Below, piece after piece: positions 36,525 through 44,321 of a stretch of 64,000 nucleotides of DNA (position 1 is its first letter; the number at the start of each line of letters is the position of its first letter). The DNA comes from an uncultured Bradyrhizobium sp. GTDB taxonomy: Bacteria; Pseudomonadota; Alphaproteobacteria; Rhizobiales; Xanthobacteraceae. Under the pieces are notes generated by a model. That model did no database searches and was not told where the DNA came from. It saw only the letters and a program-made list of their open reading frames with translations. The stretch is taken from positions 62,001-126,000 of the forward strand of contig NZ_CAKZJO010000051.1 of the NCBI RefSeq assembly GCF_936943645.1, given 5' to 3'. A program made the translations under genes and the position numbers.

Positions 36525-37253
36525 CTAAGGGACTATGATGAAAGTGCGAACCCCAGAAAATGCCTCAATCTGAGAAGCGGTGGTCAAATCGACACTTTTC
36601 ACTCCATCCTGGATGTAGATGTCGAAGTCCAGAAATGAGTTAGTTGGCGCGGGCGTGAACCGGATGATATAGTTCGTGACTATTGTCTTCGAGGTCATGT
36701 CGGCCGCGTCGATCTGCCAGAATTGCGGGTCGACGCTCGATGCCAGCGACTGTCCTTGGTCAACAAATGCGTGCCAAGGGCGAATAAGGCCCGGGATGTT
36801 TCGAAGCTCCTTCGGACCCGAATCGGGTGCATGCGCGCTATTCCACTGTTCAATGGTCCCCCGGAAGGGATCTCCTCTTATCTCTGGGATCGACTGGACC
36901 TCTTTATCCGAAGTCGTCAAATAGCCGAACCATCCCGGCGTTCGCACCAGAGAGACATGAGTGGTTTGATCTAGGGTAAGCGTGCGCTTCGATTTTGCTG
37001 AATAAAAGGAGGCTTCCGTATCGGCTTTCTCGAAATTGTTCATAAAGCCGAGCTTGAGCCTCGAGCCGAACTGACGTCGGCTGATTCTCACGCAAGGATC
37101 AAGGACGTAATAGCGTCCAGAGGCGCTCAATAACAGCGTTCCCAGGCTCACCGCTCTCGCATCCTCGATCGGCTTTGGCGAAGATAAACATTCACCCCAA
37201 GCTTCGGAACACAATGCAAGAAGGAACGACACAAGGATCACGCACCTCTTCAT
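36525..37253 (-). CDS. Secreted protein, last gene of an unrecognised four-gene operon
   Basis: About 242 residues. Signal peptide MKRCVILVSFLLALCSEAWG. The mature protein looks beta-rich and has two Cys (GECLSSPKP and LDPCVRISR), with SFLDFDIYIQDGVKSVDLT near the end. ATGA overlap with the membrane-protein gene upstream (37250-37253) shows co-translation. No family known to me. It would be the periplasmic or exported product of the operon 36525-38952. Codon composition is less GC-rich than the neighbouring genes. Confidence 0.6.
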   Translation of the reverse strand: MKRCVILVSFLLALCSEAWGECLSSPKPIEDARAVSLGTLLLSASGRYYVLDPCVRISRRQFGSRLKLGFMNNFEKADTEASFYSAKSKRTLTLDQTTHVSLVRTPGWFGYLTTSDKEVQSIPEIRGDPFRGTIEQWNSAHAPDSGPKELRNIPGLIRPWHAFVDQGQSLASSVDPQFWQIDAADMTSKTIVTNYIIRFTPAPTNSFLDFDIYIQDGVKSVDLTTASQIEAFSGVRTFIIVP

Positions 37254-37702
37254 GCTTGCGCTCCTGGGTCCACGGCCTTGTCGCTCAAGGCGCTCAACGC
37301 GATCTGCGAGATCAAGAGGGTCCATAGAATAGGAAGAACGGCCGACATAGCCAACACGGCTGGATTGACGGCTTCGGTGGGAAGTTTGAGAGCGGCAATC
37401 GCGTCGATCAAGAATGATGCCAGCTGGACGTTGGCAAGCGAGATCGCGAACACGGCAGAGGTACCCACCAAAAAATAGCGATGCCAACGATTCGCAATCT
37501 TGGTCACGTACCGAAAATAGAAGGGGCTAAGGCAAAGAATGATAAAGAAGCCAATGACAACCGGATAAACCTGTTGCTGGGGTGTTTGGAAAGCACTCAC
37601 CAAACTGGCTTTGGTGCTGATGAATGCCGCAGTCACGTCGGCAGGCAACATTTTGCTAAATCGATCTAACCCGGTATCAGACGACTGAATTGGGGCCGGC
37701 AT
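37250..37702 (-). CDS. Three-helix inner-membrane protein of the four-gene operon
   Basis: About 150 residues. Three hydrophobic segments: VYPVVIGFFIILCLSPFYF, RYFLVGTSAVFAISLANVQL and LAMSAVLPILWTLLISQIAL. The N-terminal 40 residues are polar and could lie in the cytoplasm or periplasm; helix 1 is followed by RYVTKIANRWHRY, a positive-inside signal. No catalytic motif seen. It sits nine bases after the helical-protein gene and overlaps the secreted-protein gene by four bases. Function unknown. Confidence 0.6.
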   Translation of the reverse strand: MPAPIQSSDTGLDRFSKMLPADVTAAFISTKASLVSAFQTPQQQVYPVVIGFFIILCLSPFYFRYVTKIANRWHRYFLVGTSAVFAISLANVQLASFLIDAIAALKLPTEAVNPAVLAMSAVLPILWTLLISQIALSALSDKAVDPGAQA

Positions 37703-37711
37703 AAATATCTC

Positions 37712-38071
37712 CTACGCAAGCGCTAGACCAATGGCTCGTTGAATGATGTCGGCAATCGCTGCTGCCGCCTCGACGTTCTCCTGGAACTCTTTCGCAGAAT
37801 TGATCTCGCTTCGGATATCCGCATTTGCTGATTTGAGGTCGGCAATTGCCCGTTTGAGCTCTTCCGATTCATCGGCGGCCTGAAGTTGGGCGTTCTGCAG
37901 TCCGAACAGATACTCGCGGAGCCGCCTTATGGCTGTTGCCATTGCCGCCCTTGTCTCGGGCGGCGCCGCGGTCTGGTTTTGGTAATCCGCCTCGAGCACA
38001 TTTATATAGTTCTGCAGGCTCGGAATGATCAGAGCTCCGGCTTGCGCGAATTGCTGGCTGTTTGCCATCAT
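37712..38071 (-). CDS. Helical coiled-coil protein of the four-gene operon
   Basis: About 119 residues, almost wholly helical in character: LEADYQNQTAAPPETRAAMATA, then a coiled-coil-like region (LQAADESEELKRAIADLKSA) and an amphipathic C-terminus IADIIQRAIGLALA. No signal peptide, so probably cytoplasmic or membrane-associated via its C-terminus. ATG 38071 shares one base with the lipoprotein stop codon (TGATG). Function unknown. Confidence 0.6.
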   Translation of the reverse strand: MMANSQQFAQAGALIIPSLQNYINVLEADYQNQTAAPPETRAAMATAIRRLREYLFGLQNAQLQAADESEELKRAIADLKSANADIRSEINSAKEFQENVEAAAAIADIIQRAIGLALA

Positions 38072-38952
38072 CAAGCGCCCTTCTTCACGGCCGCGTCGAG
38101 CGTCTGTGCTTTCTCAAGAAAGTCGAGCAGCAGACCGGCAGCATCGGTAAACGAATATGTCGGATCCTTAGCCGCGCGGACGACGGCTCTGTGAGCCAAA
38201 AGAAGAGCTCGGAACGGGACGCGCGAATCCGCCGTCGCCAATTCGTTCAGGCTTTTCTCTTGAAGGCTTAGCTCGTTGGTCAATCGAGCCTGCTCGGCAG
38301 GATCCGTCGATCTCCTAAGGGCTTCGGCCTGCTCTTGAAGATACCCCCTCTCAACACCGATAACGATACCTTGAAGCTGATAAGACGTAGCTCCCAAGGA
38401 CGTTATCGCATTCTCGATGCGATATCGGTTTCTGATGATCGCGGCTCTTAAAGCCTCGACACGTTGCGCCTCAATAACCTCGCTTGCTACAAATCCTACA
38501 AGATCTAGCGCCGCAAGCACTGTGGCGGACTGCCGGACTTGCGATCCGAATGATTTGACGCCTGCTCGCGCCGCGGAGTCGATTTTTCCTACGGCCTTCT
38601 GAATCGCTTCGGTATCTTTGGCAGCAGCCAGCTCCGCAAGCCCGTTGCTGTAAGCTGTCACTTGCGCCATGTAGAGAAGAGCATTTGGAATGGTCGACTT
38701 CGGTGGCGTAAGCCCTTCGAAGGTGCAGCCTCTTCCTATTTCGCAAGTCCCAATCCTAAGATCGTCGAGCCGCGCTCGGATCTGGATTCTGCGCTTTATC
38801 TCATTGTTGCGTTCATCGAGCTTGGCGAGTGCCGACTGGCTCGCGATGACCCCTTTCGCAAAGGTACTGATCGACTCTTTGTACGGCTCTGTGGTGCAAG
38901 CTCCGAGCCACAGCGTACAAGCAACGACCACCGCGCAACGCACGGAACGCAT
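38071..38952 (-). CDS. Helical lipoprotein, first gene of the four-gene operon
   Basis: About 293 residues. Signal peptide with lipobox LWLGAC-TTEP; Thr-Thr at +2/+3 fits outer-membrane sorting. The mature protein is largely helical, with two Cys close together (GTCEIGRGCTFEG) and a long run of amphipathic helices (QLQGIVIGVERGYLQEQAEALRR, ARLTNELSLQEKSLNEL). ATG 38952 gives the signal peptide. Opens a tightly packed operon of four unknown genes. I recognise no family. Confidence 0.62.
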   Translation of the reverse strand: MRSVRCAVVVACTLWLGACTTEPYKESISTFAKGVIASQSALAKLDERNNEIKRRIQIRARLDDLRIGTCEIGRGCTFEGLTPPKSTIPNALLYMAQVTAYSNGLAELAAAKDTEAIQKAVGKIDSAARAGVKSFGSQVRQSATVLAALDLVGFVASEVIEAQRVEALRAAIIRNRYRIENAITSLGATSYQLQGIVIGVERGYLQEQAEALRRSTDPAEQARLTNELSLQEKSLNELATADSRVPFRALLLAHRAVVRAAKDPTYSFTDAAGLLLDFLEKAQTLDAAVKKGA

Positions 38953-39500
38953 CGGCCCCTCTTCCCATTTAGCTCCCGAATCGAGTTGATCACGCAAATT
39001 TCTAACAATCAATCAGATTGTGCCGAGAGGTAAACACCACCTATGTCGAGCGATCACACTTATTGGCGGGGCCACGCGCCTGCACCGTCGGTCATTTGTG
39101 CGGCGCATTATTTTGTCTGATCAAAGTATCAAGCGAAGCGCCTATGTAAAGAATCCCGGGCTGGGTCCGCAAACTTCGTGAGGACTGAATATTCCGGCGG
39201 CTGAAGGTGGTTGCGCCACTGCTAGGGCCGTCTCCGTAGACACCTGAGGACGGCCCGAGATTGCCGCCAGCCCTTGAATGGATGGAGCCAAGATAAGCAA
39301 GACGACGAACAGTCTTCCCTCGATATCTAGGCCTAAGCAGTCTGGATGGTTCTCCGTCGCGCCAGCAAGCTCCCGTCGCGGTGAGTGGCGGCGACCTCGC
39401 GGCCATCGGCTGCGCGCCGCAGACGCTGCGTGATTGAGCCAAGAAGGCCGAGCGGTTCTGGCCTCTCGACTTGCACCGGTCGCCCCCGAACCAATCCGCT
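38953..39500. other. Intergenic region with a possible decayed secreted-protein frame
   Basis: No firm gene. On the minus strand around 39140-39330 an open frame reads ...LFVVLLILAPSIQGLAA then ISGRPQVSTETALAVAQPP and ends FSPHEVCGPSPGFFT. It looks like a signal peptide and a short mature protein but has no ATG or GTG start, so it may be a decayed gene or use a rare codon. The promoter of the four-gene operon should lie in the right-flanking bases after 38952. Confidence 0.35.
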
Positions 39501-39917
39501 TCAGCTGTTGAGCTGCGGCGGCTTGAAGTCCGGAAAGCGCGTCAGCATTGCGGTCTTGACGAACTTCAAATGCGCAATGCTGCTTGCCAATTCCTTGAGC
39601 CGGCGCTGGCCGTTGGAGATGTCGGCAGCGAACAGATCCTGGTGATGATTGTCGAGCGCCTCGCGCTCGAGGTACTCGTCGGTGCCGTTTCCGAAGGTGA
39701 CGGAAGCACGCGCAAGCGCATCGTCGACACGTCGGTTGAGCCCGACTTGCTCCCTCTCCGCATCTCGCAGGGCTGTGTCGATCGCAGCCATGACGGCGCC
39801 GATCCTTGCGCGATCGGTCTCCGCGTCACGCTCGGCGGAGCGGGCCTTGAAGCCCTTGTCCTCACGGCGGGAGCCGAGGAGGTTGTGCGCGCGCGCTCTC
39901 AGGAACAGCTGAAACAT
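39501..39917 (-). CDS. Coiled-coil protein of unknown function
   Basis: About 138 residues, highly charged and helical: KGFKARSAERDAETDRARIGAV, AAIDTALRDAEREQVGLNRR and a C-terminal FVKTAMLTRFPDFKPPQLNS. No signal peptide. ATG 39917 has GGGGAT upstream; 39932 is also possible. The neighbour at 39960 is on the same strand 42 bases upstream. Function unknown. Confidence 0.5.
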   Translation of the reverse strand: MFQLFLRARAHNLLGSRREDKGFKARSAERDAETDRARIGAVMAAIDTALRDAEREQVGLNRRVDDALARASVTFGNGTDEYLEREALDNHHQDLFAADISNGQRRLKELASSIAHLKFVKTAMLTRFPDFKPPQLNS

Positions 39918-39959
39918 GTGGGCCATCCCCATTATCGAGATCTAAGCCGCCACCATCGG

Positions 39960-40247
39960 TCAGACATAGTTAATAAAGCCTGAATCCTGCGTCCGCCCTG
40001 CCTGGCTTTGTGCGATCCACACCCGCCAGGCGCCCTCGTGCTTGGAATACAACTCAAGCCATCGAACGTCGTCAACCGTGGCGACCTTGCCCATGCCGAT
40101 CCCGGTCATGATCTGCACGGCCTCGGTCGAGGCCAGATCCAGCGCTTCGAATTCCGCCGTCTCCTTCAACGAGAGCCCGATCAGAACACGGTGTCCCTGC
40201 GCGTCGACGAAATACCTGCGCGGCGCATTGTGCCGTTGATCAATCAT
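39960..40247 (-). CDS. Small soluble protein of unknown function
   Basis: About 95 residues, no signal peptide or membrane segment. Begins MIDQRHNAPRRYFVDAQGHR and contains LIGLSLKETAEFEALDL and WLELYSKHEGAWRVWI, which read as a small alpha/beta domain. ATG 40247 overlaps the end of an upstream micro-ORF (40240-40374) by eight bases, so the two may be translationally coupled. No family recognised. Confidence 0.55.
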   Translation of the reverse strand: MIDQRHNAPRRYFVDAQGHRVLIGLSLKETAEFEALDLASTEAVQIMTGIGMGKVATVDDVRWLELYSKHEGAWRVWIAQSQAGRTQDSGFINYV

Positions 40248-40374
40248 TTGAATGACCCTCGTTCATGATCCAAGGACCTGGGAGATCCCTGAGATGCCGG
40301 CCATAGCCACAAACAAACGCAATCAAAATGAGGGCACAAATCGTCGCGCCCAGCAACGCAATCAGCCACGTCAT
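40240..40374 (-). CDS. Micro-ORF: single-helix membrane peptide
   Basis: 44 codons on the minus strand: MTWLIALLGATICALILIAF, then VCGYGRHLRDLPGPWIM and a polar end. One clear transmembrane helix followed by a basic segment. The stop codon overlaps the ATG of the 39960-40247 gene by eight bases, which supports translation. The ribosome-binding site is weak. Small proteins with a Leu-rich helix and a GYG-R turn recur in this window (see 40545). Confidence 0.5.
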   Translation of the reverse strand: MTWLIALLGATICALILIAFVCGYGRHLRDLPGPWIMNEGHSND

Positions 40375-40544
40375 CCACGCCTACCCGCGCGGCCTTAAAA
40401 ATCGAAGGCCCAAGCTCGCCACCAATTGTTCCGTCTTAGGTCGCCTTTCCCGAGCGCTCAAGGGCGGCGACGGATTAACCTAACCGCACATGGTTATTTC
40501 GACTTCGCCAACGACCATTCGGTGGGGCGATGCGCGCCTTGCGA

Positions 40545-40706
40545 TCACGACGGCCGCGGGGGCCGACCGGTCTCCATCGCGGCGGGGGTGTAAGGCGCAT
40601 AAAGACGATATCGCGCCGATCGCTTCCGCGAACGCCACGCCCGTACGGCATAGCCGCAGCCAAAGCCCGCTGCGAAAATCGAAATCAAAACCAAGACAGC
40701 CAGCAT
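40545..40706 (-). CDS. Micro-ORF: single-helix membrane protein with basic tail
   Basis: 53 codons on the minus strand: MLAVLVLISIFAAGFGCGYA forms one helix, then VRAWRSRKRSARYRLYAPY is strongly basic, predicting a cytoplasmic C-terminus. The GCGYAVR turn resembles VCGYGRH in the product at 40240. GGGA lies about 10 bases before ATG 40706. I recall similar short proteins as common in Bradyrhizobium, but with no assigned role. Confidence 0.55.
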   Translation of the reverse strand: MLAVLVLISIFAAGFGCGYAVRAWRSRKRSARYRLYAPYTPAAMETGRPPRPS

Positions 40707-41258
40707 CTGGAATGTTCCCACATTTGCCGGAACGTTCCTCCCGCGCTCATTTCATCTTTTCGTTGCGTCGACTTCAAGATCGGCAGCGCCGAAACTTTTG
40801 TCAGACGAAGATGAAGTTTGTGCAACATGGTGCTCGAAGATTGGTCGGCACGTCAGAGCACGAAGTGCGGTGAAGAGGCTCCAGTTCTTTTTACCAGAAC
40901 TCGACCCGCCAACACTATGAACCCTCGTTCATCCGGTGCTTCAAACATTGGCCGGCGCGACTGCTCATGGCGACGGGGTCGCCGGCACAACTTCGCCGGC
41001 TGCGATCACGTTCATCGAACGGTGCGCATCGGATTCCCTCTGGAAATACCGTGGTTATACGGAGCATCGCGCAGCGACTTCCTCGCGGTAAGGTTGAGAG
41101 GTTAGCTTAATCCGCGTTGTGTGTTGCGCAGTCTCACGAAACGCATATCCATCTTCGCACCAGGCTCCCCCAAGCCTGGCCCCACCCAAGCAAAGCCGTC
41201 GAGCGAACATGGGTCGCTTGGCGGCTTTGTTATTGTGTCGAAGAGGATCATTTCGGTT
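40707..41258. other. Intergenic region without a convincing gene
   Basis: About 550 bases. Inverted repeats seen: AGTTCT/AGAACT near 40895 and CCAGGCT/AGCCTGG at 41160-41179 with a six-base loop, the latter about 80 bases upstream of the SANT-like gene. Neither is followed by a T-run. Longer open frames here have irregular composition and no ribosome-binding site. Confidence 0.45.
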
Positions 41259-41432
41259 ATGGCGCGCAAGCCCTGGTCGTTCAAGGAAGATCGCCGGCTC
41301 ATGGAGCTGGCCAAGTCTTCGGCTTCGCTGGAAGAGGCGGCGAAGGTTCTCGGACGCTCACCCGATGCGATCAAGCGCATGGCCCTGCGGCTTGGTCTTT
41401 CGTTGAAGTCGAAGCCGGGCAAGAAGGTCTAG
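41259..41432 (+). CDS. SANT/Myb-like small DNA-binding protein
   Basis: 57 residues: MARKPWSFKEDRRLMELAKS, then SLEEAAKVLGRSPDAIKRMA and LGLSLKSKPGKKV. The tryptophan-led first helix plus the LGRSPDAIKRMALRLG third helix match small SANT/Myb-type or HTH domains that bind DNA. The AGAGGA before the gene is about 12 bases off, somewhat long, so a GTG start a few codons earlier is possible. Target unknown. Confidence 0.65.
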   Translation: MARKPWSFKEDRRLMELAKSSASLEEAAKVLGRSPDAIKRMALRLGLSLKSKPGKKV

Positions 41433-41570
41433 CCCTGGCAACAGTCTGTCGCGCAGGACACGTCCCGCTCACCATCGCGGCAACACGTCCTTCGAACCGC
41501 GCGGCTTTTCGCCATGCAGGAACCAAAGCAACCCTCGAGTGTTATCCAGACTTCGCAGTGAGGTCTGGCA

Positions 41571-41726
41571 GTGGTCCATTTTGCCATTTCCGCAATGTTG
41601 ATTTGGCTGGCGATCAACATCGCTTTCGTGGTGCTTCGGCTGCGGGCTGCCCGTGATCCGGCCGCGCCCCATATCGACAGATCAGGCAGACCTTATCGGG
41701 ACGTCGTCCACGCCCACCCTCGGTGA
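41571..41726 (+). CDS. Micro-ORF: single-helix membrane peptide
   Basis: 51 codons from GTG 41571, with AGGT six bases upstream; an ATG follows at 41595. The product has one hydrophobic helix (AMLIWLAINIAFVVLRLRAA) and a polar tail with DRSGRPYRDVVHAHPR. Positive residues after the helix predict a cytoplasmic C-terminus. Function unknown, and translation is unproven. Confidence 0.42.
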   Translation: MVHFAISAMLIWLAINIAFVVLRLRAARDPAAPHIDRSGRPYRDVVHAHPR

Positions 41727-41772
41727 GCGCGACGAAGCCTCCTGCCTTTCAGTCCAGTCGGCCCATTCAGAC

Positions 41773-41997
41773 CTAGTTGCGCGTTTTCTTCTGGGACCCC
41801 ATCCCTGGGCTGGTTCCGTAATTGGGTGTCCCCGTCCCCTTGAAAGCTCCGCCCATGCTGTCCGAACCGGAATTCGTCGCGGTCCCGCTGCGGGTGGTGG
41901 GCTGATTGCCCGCCGGCTGGTCTTTGGTCCCTTGCGCCGAGGCCGCGGAACTCGCGAGAGCCAACGCGAGGAGAAATAGGCTTACCGTTCTGGTCAT
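41773..41997 (-). CDS. Small secreted Gly/Ser/Thr-rich protein (AQGxxD family)
   Basis: About 74 residues. Signal peptide MTRTVSLFLLALALASSAAS with AQG at the cut site, then TKDQPAGNQPTTRSGTATNS and a Gly-rich tail ending GSQKKTRN. ATG 41997 chosen because it starts the signal peptide. The mature start AQGTKDQ matches AQGIKDQ of the 34345 product. Function unknown. Confidence 0.6.
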   Translation of the reverse strand: MTRTVSLFLLALALASSAASAQGTKDQPAGNQPTTRSGTATNSGSDSMGGAFKGTGTPNYGTSPGMGSQKKTRN

Positions 41998-42162
41998 ACT
42001 GCTCAACTTTCCATGCTTGAGGCCGCAAGACCATTCGTCAGGCGACCGCCGGGATCGGGCCTTCGGGCGCCGGTCTGGCCGTTAAACCCTATCTTAGCCC
42101 CCTCTGGCTAGGATCATTCGCAAGATCAGTCCCCAGCCTCTCCTGAATTCCGCCCGGACCGG

Positions 42163-43749
42163 ATGAGACTTCTGCGACCGAACCTTCCATTTGTGGCGCT
42201 CGTGCTTGCGAGCACGATGGCGTTTGGGCTGGCGGGCCATTTCGCGGCAGAGGCCGTCATCCGCCACCAGCAGGTGCACCAGCTCAACGAGCTCACCGAG
42301 GTCGTCCTGCGCCGCTCCGAATTGGCCGTCGATTTTGCCGTGGCCAGCCTCGACGAGCTCGCGAAGCGTGATCTCGCCAGCTGCGCGCCGGCAGCGCTGC
42401 AAGCCGTCCGCCTGCATGTCTACCAGCGCTCGGCGATCAAGGACGTCCGCCTCGTCAATCCGGACGGATCGGTGATCTGCTCGGCCTATTCCGAGACGCT
42501 CGAGTTCGACAAGGGATGGGTGGATCGCCGTGACATGCTGCCCTCGCACGACAGGAAGCTCTCGCTGTTCCGCGTCGAGCAGTTCGGCGGCGACGCATTG
42601 GGCGTGCTCAGGGACGTCAACCGGAACTCGGCCTTGGTCGCCATTGTCGGCATCAACGCCGGCCTGTTCGATCTCATGCCCGCGGAGCTGCGCGCACACA
42701 GTGAAGTGGTCCTCGCCTTGAGCAATGGCGAGAAGCTCGGCGCATTCCGGCTTGATGCCGACAGGCCGCTGCCAGGGCCGATCAGCTTCGACAGGCACTC
42801 CACGCGCTTCCCGCTTCACGCCACCATCCGGCTCGAGCGTGCGGTTCTTTCCAGCTGGAACAGCGAGTCGTATTGGCCGGCGCTCGCACTCGCCCTTGGA
42901 CTTGGTGCACTCTTCGGCATCCTGCTGGCACGCAGCCGCCGGATGGAAGGGCCGGTCGCAGATCTCGATCGCGCCCTCGCAACCGGCGAATTCAAGCCGT
43001 ACTACCAGCCCATCTTCGAGCTCAGGACGGGCCGGATCACGGGCTGCGAGGTTCTGGCGCGCTGGGTTCGTCGGGACGGCGCGGTGGTGCCGCCCATGAA
43101 CTTCATCCCGCTGGCCGAATCCAGCGGGCGCATCCAGGTCATGACCTGGCAGCTCCTGAGATCGGCGCTCTCCGACCTGCAGACCGTCTTGAGGGCGGAC
43201 AAGAGCTTCAAGATGTCCGTGAATGTCGTGCCCAAGCATCTGCTGAGCGCCGGCTTCGTCGAAACGCTGCGCCGCACGGTCCTGGCGGCCAGAATCTCCG
43301 CGCGCCAGATCGTGGTCGAAGTGACCGAACGCGACGAGCTCGACGATCTCACCCACGCAGCAGCCGTGGTGGCCGAGCTGCGCGACCACGGCTTCCGCGT
43401 CGCTATCGACGACGTCGGCGTCGGCCATAGCGGGCTGTCGCGGCTGAAGGGGCTCGGTGCCACCGCGATCAAGATCGACAAGTTCTTCGTCGACACCATC
43501 ACCGTGGACGCATCGACGACCACGATCGTCGAGATGCTGGTCGCGCTCGCCAAGGACTTCCGGATGACGGTCGTCGCCGAAGGTATCGAGACGGAGGAGC
43601 AGCGCCGCGCCCTGATCGCGTCCGGCGTCGAGGAAGGCCAGGGCTATCTCGTCGCCGCACCGCTGCCGTTTGCCAAATTCAGCGAGCTCGTCGAGTCGCG
43701 CCGCAACGCCGCGGTCGCCGCGCCCTCCGGCGATGTCCTGGTCGCCTGA
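42163..43749 (+). CDS. CSS-motif EAL-domain c-di-GMP phosphodiesterase
   Basis: About 528 residues. N-terminal helix (LPFVALVLASTMAFGLAGHF), a periplasmic CSS-like sensor (about 35-240, Cys in LASCAPAAL and GSVICSAYSE), a second helix (YWPALALALGLGALFGILLA), then a cytoplasmic EAL domain. Catalytic-site residues are mostly present: E in GCEVLARW (EVL in place of EAL), N in MSVNVVPK, E in IVVEVTERDE, DD in AIDDVGVGHS, K in AIKIDKFF, E in VAEGIET. In related proteins, disulfide state of the CSS domain controls hydrolysis of c-di-GMP to pGpG. Confidence 0.85.
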   Translation: MRLLRPNLPFVALVLASTMAFGLAGHFAAEAVIRHQQVHQLNELTEVVLRRSELAVDFAVASLDELAKRDLASCAPAALQAVRLHVYQRSAIKDVRLVNPDGSVICSAYSETLEFDKGWVDRRDMLPSHDRKLSLFRVEQFGGDALGVLRDVNRNSALVAIVGINAGLFDLMPAELRAHSEVVLALSNGEKLGAFRLDADRPLPGPISFDRHSTRFPLHATIRLERAVLSSWNSESYWPALALALGLGALFGILLARSRRMEGPVADLDRALATGEFKPYYQPIFELRTGRITGCEVLARWVRRDGAVVPPMNFIPLAESSGRIQVMTWQLLRSALSDLQTVLRADKSFKMSVNVVPKHLLSAGFVETLRRTVLAARISARQIVVEVTERDELDDLTHAAAVVAELRDHGFRVAIDDVGVGHSGLSRLKGLGATAIKIDKFFVDTITVDASTTTIVEMLVALAKDFRMTVVAEGIETEEQRRALIASGVEEGQGYLVAAPLPFAKFSELVESRRNAAVAAPSGDVLVA

Positions 43750-43915
43750 CCGGCTGCGCCGAAAGGACATCTCGCCGTACGCCACGCGAGCCCCGCGGCT
43801 CCGATGCCCCGGCGGCAGCTGGCTTTTGGCCGTTCGTGCCCGAACGACGGCGGGATGCTTTAACGATATTTTCGTCTTTCAAAGCGGGGCGGCAGCCAAG
43901 CGGCTATGCTGGGCC

Positions 43916-44281
43916 ATGCGTCGAAATCACCTCATCGCTGCCGCGGCGATCTGCCTCGCTCTCATTGTCTACGCCACCCTGGCGAGACTGGCGGGACGGC
44001 CGGCGCTCATGGGGCATAGCGAGGCCTACTGGATCGTCGTCATCGAGCGCTTCAGCGCCTACGGCCTGCTGGGTTTTCTTCTGGCCTTCCTGTTGCCCGG
44101 CCGGCTGGTCTTGGCCTGCTCGCTCGTCCTAGCAGTCGCAACGGGGCTCGAAGTCCTGCAGGCGCTGACCCCCGATCGCGATCCGGGCTTTCTGGACGTG
44201 CTGCAAAAGGCGGCGGGCGGGACCGTCGGCGTCATCCTCGCCCAGACGATCCTGGCCTTCCTGCCCCGGCCGCCCGCCTGA
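43916..44281 (+). CDS. VanZ-like membrane protein
   Basis: About 121 residues with four hydrophobic helices (LIAAAAICLALIVYATLA, FSAYGLLGFLLAFLLPG, LVLACSLVLAVATGLEVLQ, GTVGVILAQTILAFLP). The GLEVLQALTPDRDPGFLDVLQKAAGG stretch is the usual VanZ-family signature (E-x-x-Q ... D-x-x-x-N-x-x-G). The family is of unknown biochemistry, tied to glycopeptide resistance in some Firmicutes. ATG 43916 starts the first helix; longer upstream frames run through the 3' end of the EAL gene. Confidence 0.75.
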   Translation: MRRNHLIAAAAICLALIVYATLARLAGRPALMGHSEAYWIVVIERFSAYGLLGFLLAFLLPGRLVLACSLVLAVATGLEVLQALTPDRDPGFLDVLQKAAGGTVGVILAQTILAFLPRPPA

Positions 44282-44287
44282 AACCCA

Positions 44288-44313
44288 CGGCGCTGACAAT
44301 TTGTCCAGCGCCG
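44288..44313. terminator. Hairpin between convergent VanZ-like and CHRD genes
   Basis: CGGCGCTG / CAGCGCCG, eight-base-pair stem with a 10-base loop. Located in the 40-base gap between two stop codons. No T-run follows on either strand, so it may only slow polymerase or protect the 3' ends. Confidence 0.4.
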
Positions 44314-44321
44314 CAGTCCTC

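Noticed and set aside
40490..40873. Plus-strand open frame of 127 codons
   Set aside because: No ribosome-binding site, irregular composition, and it overlaps a better-supported minus-strand micro-ORF.
42094..43785. Long minus-strand open frame across the EAL gene
   Set aside because: Antisense shadow of a clear phosphodiesterase; no domain or start signal.
44288..44313. Hairpin as a full intrinsic terminator
   Set aside because: No T-run on either strand, so kept only as a low-confidence hairpin.
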